A stretch of DNA of 64,000 bases, taken from the NCBI GenBank assembly GCA_021234155.1, contig JAJEKV010000094.1:3766535-3830534 (forward strand), written 5' to 3'. Below the pieces are notes generated by a model. The model searched no databases and had not been told where the DNA came from. It saw only the letters and a program-made list of their open reading frames with translations. Position numbers and translations under genes: made by a program. Positions 49,339-59,125 of the stretch are shown here, in pieces; within the stretch, counting starts at the first letter, position 1; every line of letters begins with the position of its first letter. The DNA is from Isoetes taiwanensis. Lineage: Eukaryota > Streptophyta > Lycopodiopsida > Isoetales > Isoetaceae.

Positions 49339-51018
49339 ATGGCGTCCTCTGATGGCCCAACTCCGGCGCTGCCCAGTTCTTCCTTCAACATGTCTAGACT
49401 AGCCGAGGAGATCGCTGCGCCCTTGGCCTCTGTAATCCTCGACCTCATCCTCCAGCTTCTCAACCTTAAATCCACCATGCTCTTCAAGCGTCGCCGTTTG
49501 ATCCGCCCCAGCAATACCTCCATTTCCGATGGCTATGGTCGCCCAGATCTTTCCCTCTTCCCTTCCCCCCAGTCCGGCACCGTTTTGGATCTCCCTGAAC
49601 TCACCATTGAGCTCATTTTGGAGCATCTCTCGGCCCCCTCTGTTTTGCAAATGAGAGCTGTGTGTAGAGAACTTAGAGAGCGGTGTAGCACGGATTGTAT
49701 TTGGGAAAGGCTTTTTCTTGAGAAATGGGGCAGAATTATTGGCCCGGCTGCTACGAGGAGATGGCAGCAAGCTGGGAATTCTGAGGAGGATGCTGAATCG
49801 GGGCAATTACAGCCCTTTTTCTGGCCCCTGGCAAGGCTTCGGCTTCCTTCGTGGATTAATAGCTTCTTCAGAGATTTTATTGGCTCCATTGACGCTGCAG
49901 AGCCGAAGAACCCCTCTTCTAAGTCAATAATGGCTTGGTATGCCGCATTGGACACTGGGAAATTCAAGTTCCCAGCGCAAGTGTATAATCGAGAGGTTGG
50001 TATCTGTTTTCCGTTGATTCTGTGCTCCCTTATAGTCTCTTTAACTAGTCTGAACATGAAGCTTTCTAACGGATTCGCGACCTGCAAAACGTTATTATAT
50101 AATAGTTTCAGTCTAAGAATCTTTAAGGCTGGTTTGTCTCTTTGTGCCCTTCTGTTATTTCATTTGGAACTTCAAAGCGGTCATTCGTCTTTCTGATTTC
50201 CTAGGTTAAAGTATTTTTGTTCATTTTTTGTTTGAGCTCAAATTGATATTTCTTTATAACAGAATCGGAACATAGGCTTTGTTCTGTCATGTTATGACGC
50301 AGAGCTGGTGTATGACAGAAACTTAGATACCTTTACTGCAAGGTAGAAAAAAGAATTCAATCTTTGTTTAGGAAGAATTTTTTTTGCAAAAGAATTAGTT
50401 CCAACTTTTTACTTCTTGTACCAGCTACCCTCCACTTGGTTCAGAAAGCATGCTAGTGGAGCATGGTGTAGGTTGGGAACGGATTAGATGTCCTCCCACT
50501 GATACAAATGCACATGATGTACACATTTCTGACTGCTTAATGGAGTTAAAACCTGGAGATCATGTCGAAGTGCAGTGGCGGCGAAGCAGGCTGTTTCCAT
50601 ATGGCAAGCTATTGCACACAATTACTTTGCAAGTGGTTTGGTAAAGTCTTGAGTTCTGATTCTTCTGTTGCCACTGTTACAGGATGGTGGTATGGAATCG
50701 TAGGGCATTCAGGTACTTGTGGTGGAGACGTAGATCGATGCCATTGTCATGCTGAAAGTAGGATTTGTGTGTTCACCAACTTTGGGATTCTCTTAGCGTT
50801 GTTATTGATCTCTTTTATTTCATTGTTCAGACATTGTTTGGCTGGAATTCAACCAATACTTGCGCGGCTCAAGATGGCAGCATACACCTATAGATCGCCG
50901 GACTCATCGCGAGTCTGGCAGCGAGGCCCAGGGATTTTATGGTGGGATCAGGAAACTTAAATCTAGGAATGAGATTGAAATTTGGCAGAAACACTGGCCT
51001 GAAGAGGCATTAGAGTAG
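49339..51018 (+). CDS. F-box protein of the At2g26850/At2g32560 type
   Basis: Five exons, 49339-49995, 50263-50342, 50425-50603, 50683-50757 and 50831-51018, join to 393 codons including the stop (392 aa; relatives are about 370 aa). Phases agree at every junction. The F-box (about residues 76-120) contains LDLPELTIELILEHLSAPSV and VCRELRERC, followed by WERLFLEKWGRIIG. The conserved second half has WYAALDTGKFKFPAQVYNRE, GFVLSCYDAELVYDRNLDTF, VEVQWRRSRLFPYG, WWYGIVGH, NIVWLEFNQYLRGSRW and GFYGGIRKL, ending WPEEALE. The product should be a substrate adaptor for SCF ubiquitin ligases; its target is unknown. I chose the ATG at 49339 over an in-frame ATG at 49282, whose added residues look non-coding. 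Intron 3 starts with GC, not GT. The gene looks intact. Confidence 0.92.
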
Positions 51019-52047
51019 CTCCTCATTCATTGGGATTCTAGGAGAACCTCCTTGTTCTCTACTCCCCATACATAGACAATGATTTTTTGGGACATTGTAC
51101 ATTACTATTGAACCGATCCATTAGAACCCCTGACACCAAGACTTTCAGATTATTTCATTTACAACACATTCTGTACAAAATTGAAGGTTCCTGAACCAAG
51201 CAGCAATGTTGATATCCAATTTAATGTTCTATCAATATTAGCCACCTTGTAAAAAAGCAAATTATATAAAGTTGGCACCTTTTGATGCATTAAGACAGAC
51301 TGGCAACTGGCTATATGCCACAAAATCATCTTTACCTTCCTTGAATTTTCAAATCGATGTGTAATGCATGATTCAATCATTGAATGTTATGGAAATAAAA
51401 GCATGCCCAATTACTGTGCAATTTTTTGTAGTTTCTGCCAAAGAAATAAAACGAAATGAAACAGCTTTGCTTTAGATATGCGCCTTGGCTTAGTTAATAA
51501 CCCTCTCCGGCCTCACTATCAATGAAATCACCAGGCCTTTGTAATTTAGAGGCTGTGGTCAATGCTTATTATTTCCTGGTTGCTTCTTTCTTCTTACTTG
51601 CCTTGCAAAGGCAGACTATCTCGAGGAAGGACATTTGAGACGTAAAGTGGCAAGAGGATAGGCATTTTCAAGCAAGCCATATGTTCTACTGTACTTACAC
51701 CATTGTCAACAATCCTGGCCAAGAATCTCCATGAGTGCACAGACATGAACAGGCATAATGCAAAATCAAAATGCACATCGCTACTGTTTGTCAACATTCA
51801 GGCTAGATCCCAACGGTCATTGTCTTTCAGGCTTTTGCCACAAGGAAAGAGAGTGAAACAAAAATGGCATCATAGGAAATGCATCTCATAGTAGTGGATT
51901 TTGAAAAACCTGACCCAGAATATACATTGTAAAACATTATATGTAGTTGTAGTCTACCAAACATTCTACCATTGGATGTCTTTAAAGTGATGGCAGCCAC
52001 AAATGTGCAATCATACTTCACTACCACAACAAGATACTATGCAGAGA
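51019..52047. other. Convergent intergenic region
   Basis: Contains the presumed 3' ends of the F-box gene (+) and LRR gene (-). A possible plus-strand poly(A) signal, aaataaaa, is at about 51393. No other gene is seen. Confidence 0.45.
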
Positions 52048-54792
52048 TCATTTACACGCCGTGTCATGTGGCACAAATCCTTGCAATTCAGGACCATTAA
52101 GGCGGGAATTGTTCTCAAAACTGCATGTTTCAATCGAAGCAATAAGTAAAATGCTAGAGACTAATCATCAAGTATTTAACACAGACTGTAGCATTACCTC
52201 CTTGCTGAGAAATTGGGTAAACGATCCAGAGATGGGAATGGTGCCACACAAATCATTGTTTGAGAAATCTCTGTGGCGTGAAATCGTCTAAAAGTTCAGG
52301 AAGCCCTTCATGGAATAGCATTTAACTAAAACATTGTATCACTTACACTATTTTCAAGCTCGTTATTTCCGTCAATTCATGTGGAATTTGTCCTGACAAC
52401 CTGTTATTGTTTAAACGCCTGTCCCATGAAAGCTTAAGCATCAGATAGTGCAGGTACAGATCTTTATTAAACATGAACAATTCAAAAACAAAAAGGCATT
52501 AGAGAGAATGCTTGACAACTCAATATCACTAACAACAAAACTTATGAAAATTAGTGCAATACTGTTTCAGATTCGGTCATGCAAACTCAACATGTCCCTG
52601 CATTGCAATATGGAGGGTTTTTAAACTAAGACAGAAGTGAATAACCAAAACTCAAATCAGGAACAGTATCGTTTAATAACGAAGCAATTCTAGTTTACAT
52701 GCACCAGACGTTCTTACAAAGGCTCCAGAAAATGCCAACCAGTGCCACTTAACAAGTCCTAAGATGATGGTAAACGACATCGGAGAATGCAAGTGAACCA
52801 AGGTAAAGAGTCTTACAGAAATGCAAGCGACTTCAATTTACCAAATGAAGCAGGAATTTCTCCTGTAAAGTTATTCATGTAAAGGTCCAAGCTCACGAGA
52901 CTCTTAATATCTCCCAGCTCTGCAGGAATATGCCCTCCGATATTATTCTTGTATAGTTCACTGCAAGAAATGCCATATAAAAATGATATAAGTATTATGC
53001 GCAAGAAACAATCCATTTTCAGGTAGAACTGAACCCCAAACGAAAGATAAAATGACAATAAAGTAATAGCCATGTTGTTGCAAATCCGTCAGCCCTCCCC
53101 CAAATTTTTTAACCCTTTATTTAGTAACCCTGTATAAACTTATGTGCCTAATTGTCGATAAACCCTAGAAAAAAGAACAATATGTGATTAAAGATAATAA
53201 ACAAAAAGCAGCATTCCAATAGCTGCTGCCCTCTTATAATAAAAGATCGAAGAGGAGCATCCCGGAGGTTAAGCTTCGACTTACTATTCTTTCATTCAAG
53301 GGCTAGAGGAAATCGGTATGCGTGGAAGTCTGGAGGTCCCACACTATGATCCCTGCTTACTTTCCATGAAGGGCACAGATCTGGCTGTTAGGTCTAAGTC
53401 CATGGCTGAATCAGCATGAAGAGGGCCTCTGTTGTGTCATAATGCTGATGTTCTAAATCCAACAGTACATGGCTGAATCAGCCTGAAGAGGGCCTCTGTA
53501 GTGCCATAATGCTGATGTTCTAAATCCAACACTATCGGAAGCTTGTTGGAACTAGGAACGACATTAATTATTCCAATTCATTCGGGGGTATTAAATTGAA
53601 TGAGTGCCTCCAAAACCCCTTTGGTGTCAGTAAAAGAAACTCAGTTTGTTCAATAGATCTAGACCACTATGACAATCAACAATGCTTTAGCCTGTTGATT
53701 GGCTCAAATGATCCATACTTAGATCTATGCCTCTCGAATAAGGTCATCAGACCAAAGAAAAAGAAATGAAACTAGGCAAACTAAATACAGAACCTGTTAC
53801 TAAGAAGATCTTTGTCACATGGTATTATTGCCAAGAGGTTTCCTAGTAGGTTAATCTAAGACATTAGATGGACGGTTTAATTTAAAACCATAAAGAAATC
53901 AGACATAAGACGGTAAGGTGCATAAAACTAGAATGCAATATCGGTTTAGATTTGAGGATGATTAAATAAATTAAGATTGCCCTATATAAGGAATGCAATT
54001 TGAGGCAAACAATTAAGACTGCAAAATATGTGTGCTGATTAACTCGTGGATTAACTTACAGATGCCTGAGATATTGAAGCTTGCCAAGCTCAGGCACAAG
54101 TGATCCTGAAAGTTTTGCGTTACCAAGGTCCCTGTGAGAGAACAGAGGTAAAGGAGATCAACATCTTCTCGAGGGGAATTATATCAAAACGCAGTGAAGA
54201 ACAAGCAGGCGTACACTCTTGTGACATGGTTATGTTTATCGCAAGTAATGTGAAACCAAGTGCATGGATCTACAAGGGTTGGGTCCCAACTTTGCAACAC
54301 GTTATCAGGATCAATCAAGCTCCTTCTCAAAGTATGAAGGACGTCTCCTGCATAACAAAACATAGAAAATAAGCTTATGTTAACAGAAGATGAATTTCTT
54401 CAGAATAAGTTTGGAGTTGCAAATCACTGAATTGAGCTCAAAGACCCATGAAGGCAAAATGGTTATAAAATGATCAGCCAACGCAAAGCAAATAATCTGA
54501 AAGCTTGATTAATGACAGTGCAGGAGTTCCACCAGAACCAGATCTTTCACCTGATTATGTTCCCGGATCCAGAATGCAATATAAAGCAGTAACAGACGGT
54601 CATTGATGGATATCAAGATTTCAAGGCTCAATTTCACCAAGGGTTTTCATAGGTAATGCAATGGAGCTTAAAAACAAGAAAATCATGTTGCGAGATGCAG
54701 AAATGAGGGCAAGGAACCATACCTTCCATATTTGCCTGAACATAAGAAACCACAACTAGGGCAAAAAACGCCGTGGAGAGCCGCAGCTCCAT
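52048..54792 (-). CDS. SERK-like secreted LRR protein (ectodomain only)
   Basis: Minus-strand exons: 54792-54723, 54347-54215, 54131-54060, 52960-52817, 52418-52347, 52270-52198 and 52120-52048. A signal peptide ([20 protein letters not shown]) is followed by the LRR N-terminal cap ([20 protein letters not shown]). Five LRRs follow, including [20 protein letters not shown] and [20 protein letters not shown]. The tail is [15 protein letters not shown]...DTACK. There is no transmembrane segment or kinase, as in the Arabidopsis At5g21090 type (about 218 aa). These proteins are apoplastic and resemble SERK ectodomains. Exon 2 is 133 nt and LRR exons are 72 nt, as in SERK genes; exon 4 is 144 nt (two modules fused). 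The last intron joins phase 0 to an exon needing phase 2, so simple splicing gives a stop two codons on. Confidence 0.85.
53401..53531. repeat. 67-bp tandem duplication in LRR intron 3
   Basis: Catggctgaatcagc at 53401 and 53468. The units (53401-53464 and 53468-53531) share gaagagggcctctg and aatgctgatgttctaaatcc with few differences. Intron 3 is 52961-54059. Confidence 0.9.
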
Positions 54793-54850
54793 AGCTCGGT
54801 CGGATCAAGCAGCACAGAGAGGCACGCTTTGTACTTTTTAAAGCTGTCCT

Positions 54851-54894
54851 ACGTGGCTGACAGAATTTAGGTGAGCTGGTACGGTACGCCACGT
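54851..54894. promoter_or_regulatory. Inverted pair of ACGTGGC (ABRE/G-box-like) sites
   Basis: ACGTGGC at 54851-54857 and its inverse GCCACGT at 54888-54894, 59-102 bp upstream of the LRR gene ATG (54792, minus strand). ACGTGGC is the core of abscisic-acid response elements bound by bZIP factors. Function is inferred from motif only. Confidence 0.45.
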
Positions 54895-55281
54895 AGCAGG
54901 AGGCGAGGGACGTATCTGGGCCGTCCGGCACATGCGTACCCGGACATGCACGATCAACGGCTGGAGTTGTTATCGTGGATCTCAACGGATTTTCGCAGTA
55001 CAGGCTATGTAACAGCAGACATTCTGACAAGTTTGGGTCGAAGATATGGTCATAAAAACAAAAAATTGGAAGGACGCTATTGGTCAGAGTATAGTTTTCT
55101 TATAAATTTAAAATGCTGGTTAAATTCTCGATAGTGCCTTTAAAAATTGTAGATCTTGGTGAATATTGCAACTTTGAATTTTTTAAAGCCGTACCACTCG
55201 TTTTAAAAAATTCAATTTTTATTAATTCTTATTCTTTGATGTTTTTGCGCCTTGAGAAGTAAGGTGGAGGATTATTTTTTA

Positions 55282-55309
55282 CAAGAAATTTATCGCGGCG
55301 GCGCCGCGA
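55282..55309 (-). other. Second Helitron 3' terminus (mutated CTTG)
   Basis: On the minus strand, a GC hairpin (55309-55293; seven-base arms TCGCGGC/GCCGCGA) is followed by taaattt and CTTG. This is the same terminus as 46711-46745 but with CTAG changed to CTTG. The flanking gagaaatgttcgcgg block also matches. The element body would lie at higher coordinates. Its TC end was not found. Confidence 0.6.
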
Positions 55310-55384
55310 ACATTTCTCTCCTCCAACCTGCTGCAAAAAGAAGTTTTGTGCGAAGTTGAATAGTTCTCAATTCTAGACATTCTT

Positions 55385-55440
55385 GGGATGCGAAAGAACA
55401 TGCAGGAGTCGAACCCACGCACAATTGCCGCCCCGCTTTG
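55385..55440 (-). other. tRNA-like B-box fragment
   Basis: The minus strand reads GTGGGTTCGACTCCTGCATG, a pol III B-box/T-arm sequence. No complete cloverleaf is visible. It is likely a tRNA-derived repeat remnant. Confidence 0.3.
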
Positions 55441-55611
55441 CTAGGTATGAATATGTAGCATAATAACGGGGGTTTTCTTTATGTTTTTATGCGCTTTTCA
55501 CTAAGGTTTTCCTATGATTTCGTGATGTATTCAAATGGATGTACTTAATGCGATATCTAGAGTGCACCATTTCCGAGCCATTGATTTTAGCCTTTTTTTT
55601 TTTTTTTGGTC

Positions 55612-55842
55612 AACAACCAATGGCTCCACAACAAAAAAGCTTTTTTGTGCGTGTGGTGCATAATGGTCAACAACCAATGGCTCACAACAAAAGCCCTTTT
55701 TGTGCGTATGGTCGCGTAAAATTTCAACAACCAATGGCTCACAACAAAACCCTCTTTTTGTGCGCGTGTGGTGCATAATGGTCAACAACCAATGGCTCAC
55801 AACAAAAGCCCTCTTTTTGTGTGTGTGGTGCGTAATGGGCAC
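55612..55842. repeat. 57-bp minisatellite, four units
   Basis: Units start at 55612, 55669, 55726 and 55784 with aacaaccaatggct.cacaac, then ctttttgtgcg and tggtgcataatggtc. Overlapping ORFs on both strands are artefacts of the repeat. Confidence 0.9.
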
Positions 55843-56484
55843 ATGAAGGGCTTGAAGGGCGATGTAGTGCGGAGGTTTCACGCACGGCAACATTTCTTAT
55901 CATAACTTTTGATCCGAGCTCTATTTGAGATGATTTTTTATTGCGTTGGAAATCTCTCTCCCAGAGATCGCTTTGATAGTGTATGATATGGATATGTTTG
56001 GTTAAGTTATCTATGCTAAAACAAAGAATTTTTTGGCCGGGTTTGGTAGGCTTTCACATCCTACCGGTGATTAATGAGATTGCGCTATTGGATATTGTTT
56101 TATGGCTCATTCCGAATGCAGGTTGCAAAAAATTACCATGCATTTTTAGATTTTGAGGCAGTTATTAAGCAAATTCCAAGGCTTCTAGATCCTTGTGCTA
56201 ACACGCAGAAAAGTTTCCCACTTTGGTTTCTCACCACAAGAATCCATGGAGGCCAAAGGCTGCTGTTAAATTCCAGTTGAAAAATGTTTGTGTATGGGTG
56301 TTGCAAACTTTATGACTTTCAGAATAATGGGATCAATCCGCTCTATCTTTATAGTAACTTTTACTTATGTTCTATTTGTTTCATTGTGATGAAATTCAAA
56401 AGCTACAGGTGATGAAAGTCTCAAATGAATTCTAGTTTTTTTCTAGTTTGAATTCTAAAATTTTTGTCACACCAAGGGGGACGT
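55843..56484. other. Intergenic, no gene seen
   Basis: No recognisable gene. The ORF 56074-56280 (+) has no motif. Confidence 0.45.
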
Positions 56485-56966
56485 CCCTAAGGCCCCGAAG
56501 GGGCCAAAAAAAAATTTTTGCAACACAAACCATTAACATCCAACATATAAAAATTAAATCCCCCAACACATAACAACCATTACATTAACAACCAACACAT
56601 AACTACTATTGACATTAATTAACACAACCATTGGGTCCAACACATTTAAATTAAAATCCCCCTTAAACCCCCTTTGGTTTGGGTGTATATTCACACGGGG
56701 GGTGACTCCGGGCAACGAGAGCTGTTGGATAGGCATATTCACCCCTTATTCCTTAATCTACACCGTACGTAAAGTTCCTCGTTTGTGGGGTATGCAAGTA
56801 TAAAATTTGCTATATTGTATAACAAGATTCGCAAAATACTATAAGATTTCAAGCAGAATACTATATGGTGTTGATTTTGTACGTGCAAAATACAATTATG
56901 AGGGCTCTCGCTACCCTACGTTACCCCCCGTGTGAATATACACCCAAACCAAAGGGGGTTTAAGGT
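56485..56966 (+). mobile_element. Foldback/MITE element, copy 4
   Basis: Starts near ggccccgaaggggcc. The left-arm core is at 56657-56731 and the right-arm core at 56904-56965, in inverted orientation. The right arm is cut after gggtttaagg, so the outer about 100 bp are missing. The outer left arm holds short internal repeats of caacacataac. Confidence 0.85.
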
Positions 56967-57940
56967 GATAGGTAGGTGCTATAACCGGCTACCATGGATT
57001 AATATACTATGAAATATATATCCCTTATCCCTTATATATATACAATTATATAAGCACCCCCCTTATATCTAGAGATTTTGGTGTCGCCGCCGCAGCCGTC
57101 CATTTTTTGAGATCAACGGTTGAGATGAAAACATGCCAAACCACCCCAAGCACCCCCCTTGGGTATAAAGATTGAGGTGTCACGACTTCAGCCATCGAAG
57201 GTGCAAGATCTACGGCCAAGATTGAAAGCCCTCTTATTTGGGGCTTTTAATATAAAGCGTTAATTTGTTCTCAATGGTCGAGATTTAGCCGTGGAAGTTC
57301 CCCGAATTTCCGGAAAGGGCAAAGGATCTCTTGCAACGTGCTCCCAATTTTTTTTCCCTTGCCTTGGTCTCGTGCATTCGGATAAGCCTTTTTTCCCCCT
57401 CTGCTTTCCAATTTGGAGCATCCGTGAGTTCAAATTTGTGACTTGTTGGTCGGACCGGGACGCTTTTCTAATCTGTGAACTTTCTATCTTGGATTTTCTG
57501 GGTCGGACAGCTTGATAATGTCTTGATTTGTGGGGCAAACAAACAACAAGAGTGAGTTCGATGAAATTCTCGGACTCGATTTAGCCTTTTGGTGGAGGTA
57601 CAACCCAGTTGAGATACTTTTTGTTGCATTTCTAATCGATTGCCCTGTGTGTTTTATCGTGGAAAATTTACTCCGGATTCATGGGCGGGTCATTTCTTCC
57701 GGACAATTTAAGGGCTCAATGGATCAAACTTGATTTTTCGTAAAAGGCCGAGGATCCTCGACTTTTGTGTTCTGGACTTTCATTTGGAGTTGGATTTCAT
57801 ATTTAGCAAAAAGAGGAAGTAAACTATTAGGGCTCTTGCTTTTGCATTGCTTGATTTATCTCTTGTTTGAGGAACACACGACTATTATCCCCCGAATAAA
57901 ATTACATGCTATTATTTCCACAAATCTATTTTGTTATTTC
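56967..57940. other. Intergenic, no confirmed gene
   Basis: Two pyrimidine-poor segments around 57060-57200 share gcaccccccttatat/agcaccccccttgggtat and look like a diverged duplication. The ORF 57530-57733 (+) could hold an upstream exon of the carrier relic but shows no carrier motif. Confidence 0.4.
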
Positions 57941-57947
57941 CTTATAG

Positions 57948-59125
57948 GAGCCATTGCTTTGCTACATTCGTTTGCCCTCTTGATGTGGTGAAGACGCGCT
58001 TGCGGTACATACATCCTCGGGGATCGGAAGGATCAAAAAGCCGACATTACGTCGTTTTCTCGGGCTTATGGAAAAACAAATGGTTAGCAATTTTCATTTC
58101 CATGTTTCCTAGCTTCCGGTTAGTATATCTCTCAAAACAAATGTTCTCATGTTAGCCTTGTGTATTTCACATACATCCAAAGATTGTTTTGAGTGGAAAA
58201 ATAGCCCTTGACCACCTTGATTAGTTGAATGGTTCCTACGTCATGTGTTAGCATTTTGACGTAAAAAGCTTACGGTCTTTATATATCATAGGTGGTATAA
58301 TTGCTTTCGAGTTTGGGCGAATTTTAAAAGATAAAGGGGTTAAGGAACTTTATCGGTGGATGTCACCAACTATGCTTGCGTTGCTTCCTAATTGGGCGGT
58401 AAATAGTTTAACATGATATGCTCGGTTTTGCATCCGAGTTAATTAATGATGTCATAGTTGCGGGTGTACTTCACGACTTATGAACAGATGAAAACTTTGC
58501 TTCAATCTAGAGGTAAGTTTAAGCCTTCTTGTGGTTTGAAAGATCTTCTAACATGCATCTTCAATTGGCACCACGTCTTGTGTGTTAGGGCACACATCCT
58601 ATCTAAATTTGATTAATTGTTCACTTTTTTTAATTGCCTTGATTATGCGTGTAGGTACTTTCGGAGGGTCATAAAAGTTATCTCGAGGGGGGCGACATGC
58701 TCGCGACCATTTGTTCGCGGGGATCCGCTACGAATCTTGTTACAAATCCTCTCGTGAGTAGTCAAAACACGTCTGCGGGTTGCAAAATGTCGAGCCCCAC
58801 CGTTATCCGGCATTGTCTTTGGCCCCAAGCTTTTTCCTTGGCCATTTCGGACACAAAGGTTAAGGTCGGGGATTTGGTTCCATACAAGAGTACGCTTTTT
58901 GCATTATATCGAATTGCCGAGATGAGGGAATTCACGGGCTTTACAAGTTTGTAATTCTTGGGAGTAAATATGGCATATGTGAGGTGGTCATTACTCTTTA
59001 GTCACATCAATAAGTTCTTCTATGATTGTTTGGACAAGTGGCTGATCCTCACCCTAGCAGCGTAAAGCCATGTAGCCGTTTAGTTTCACGTATATGAGAA
59101 ACCGAAAATGTTTTTGTCTAAGGAA
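57948..59125 (+). pseudogene. Mitochondrial carrier family (NAD+ transporter NDT-like), broken
   Basis: Separate blocks match successive parts of plant NDT-type carriers. About 57961-58035 reads ATFVCPLDVVKTRLR (signature PxDxxKxR). 58292-58398 reads ILKDKGVKELYRWMSPTMLA and LLPNWA, with a GT donor. 58464-58512 reads VYFTTYEQMKTLLQSR. About 58690-58755 reads SATNLVTNPL. About 58870-58930 reads DLVPYKSTLFALYRIAE. About 59040-59120 reads SHVAV then FHVYEKPKMFLSKEG. Defects are two extra bases before ATFVC, a lost AG acceptor before VYFTT (gcgg instead of gcag), a disrupted second PxWxxKxR signature after NPL, and in-frame TAA/TAG in the last block. A live gene would import NAD+ across the inner mitochondrial or plastid envelope. 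Neither end was found. Confidence 0.7.

Noticed and set aside
49399-50087. Minus-strand ORFs of 135 and 184 codons
   Set aside because: They are antisense shadows of F-box exon 1, which has clear family conservation on the plus strand.
52813-53073. 86-codon minus-strand ORF starting MAITLLSF
   Set aside because: Its start lies in an intron; only the part from the acceptor at 52960 is LRR exon 4.
54683-55134. ORFs of 115 (-) and 87 (+) codons around the LRR first exon
   Set aside because: They are in the wrong frame relative to the signal peptide exon and cover promoter sequence; no motif.
55531-55893. 120-codon minus-strand repeat protein (HHT.KRGFCCEPLVVD)
   Set aside because: It is a frame through the 57-bp minisatellite with no sign of expression.
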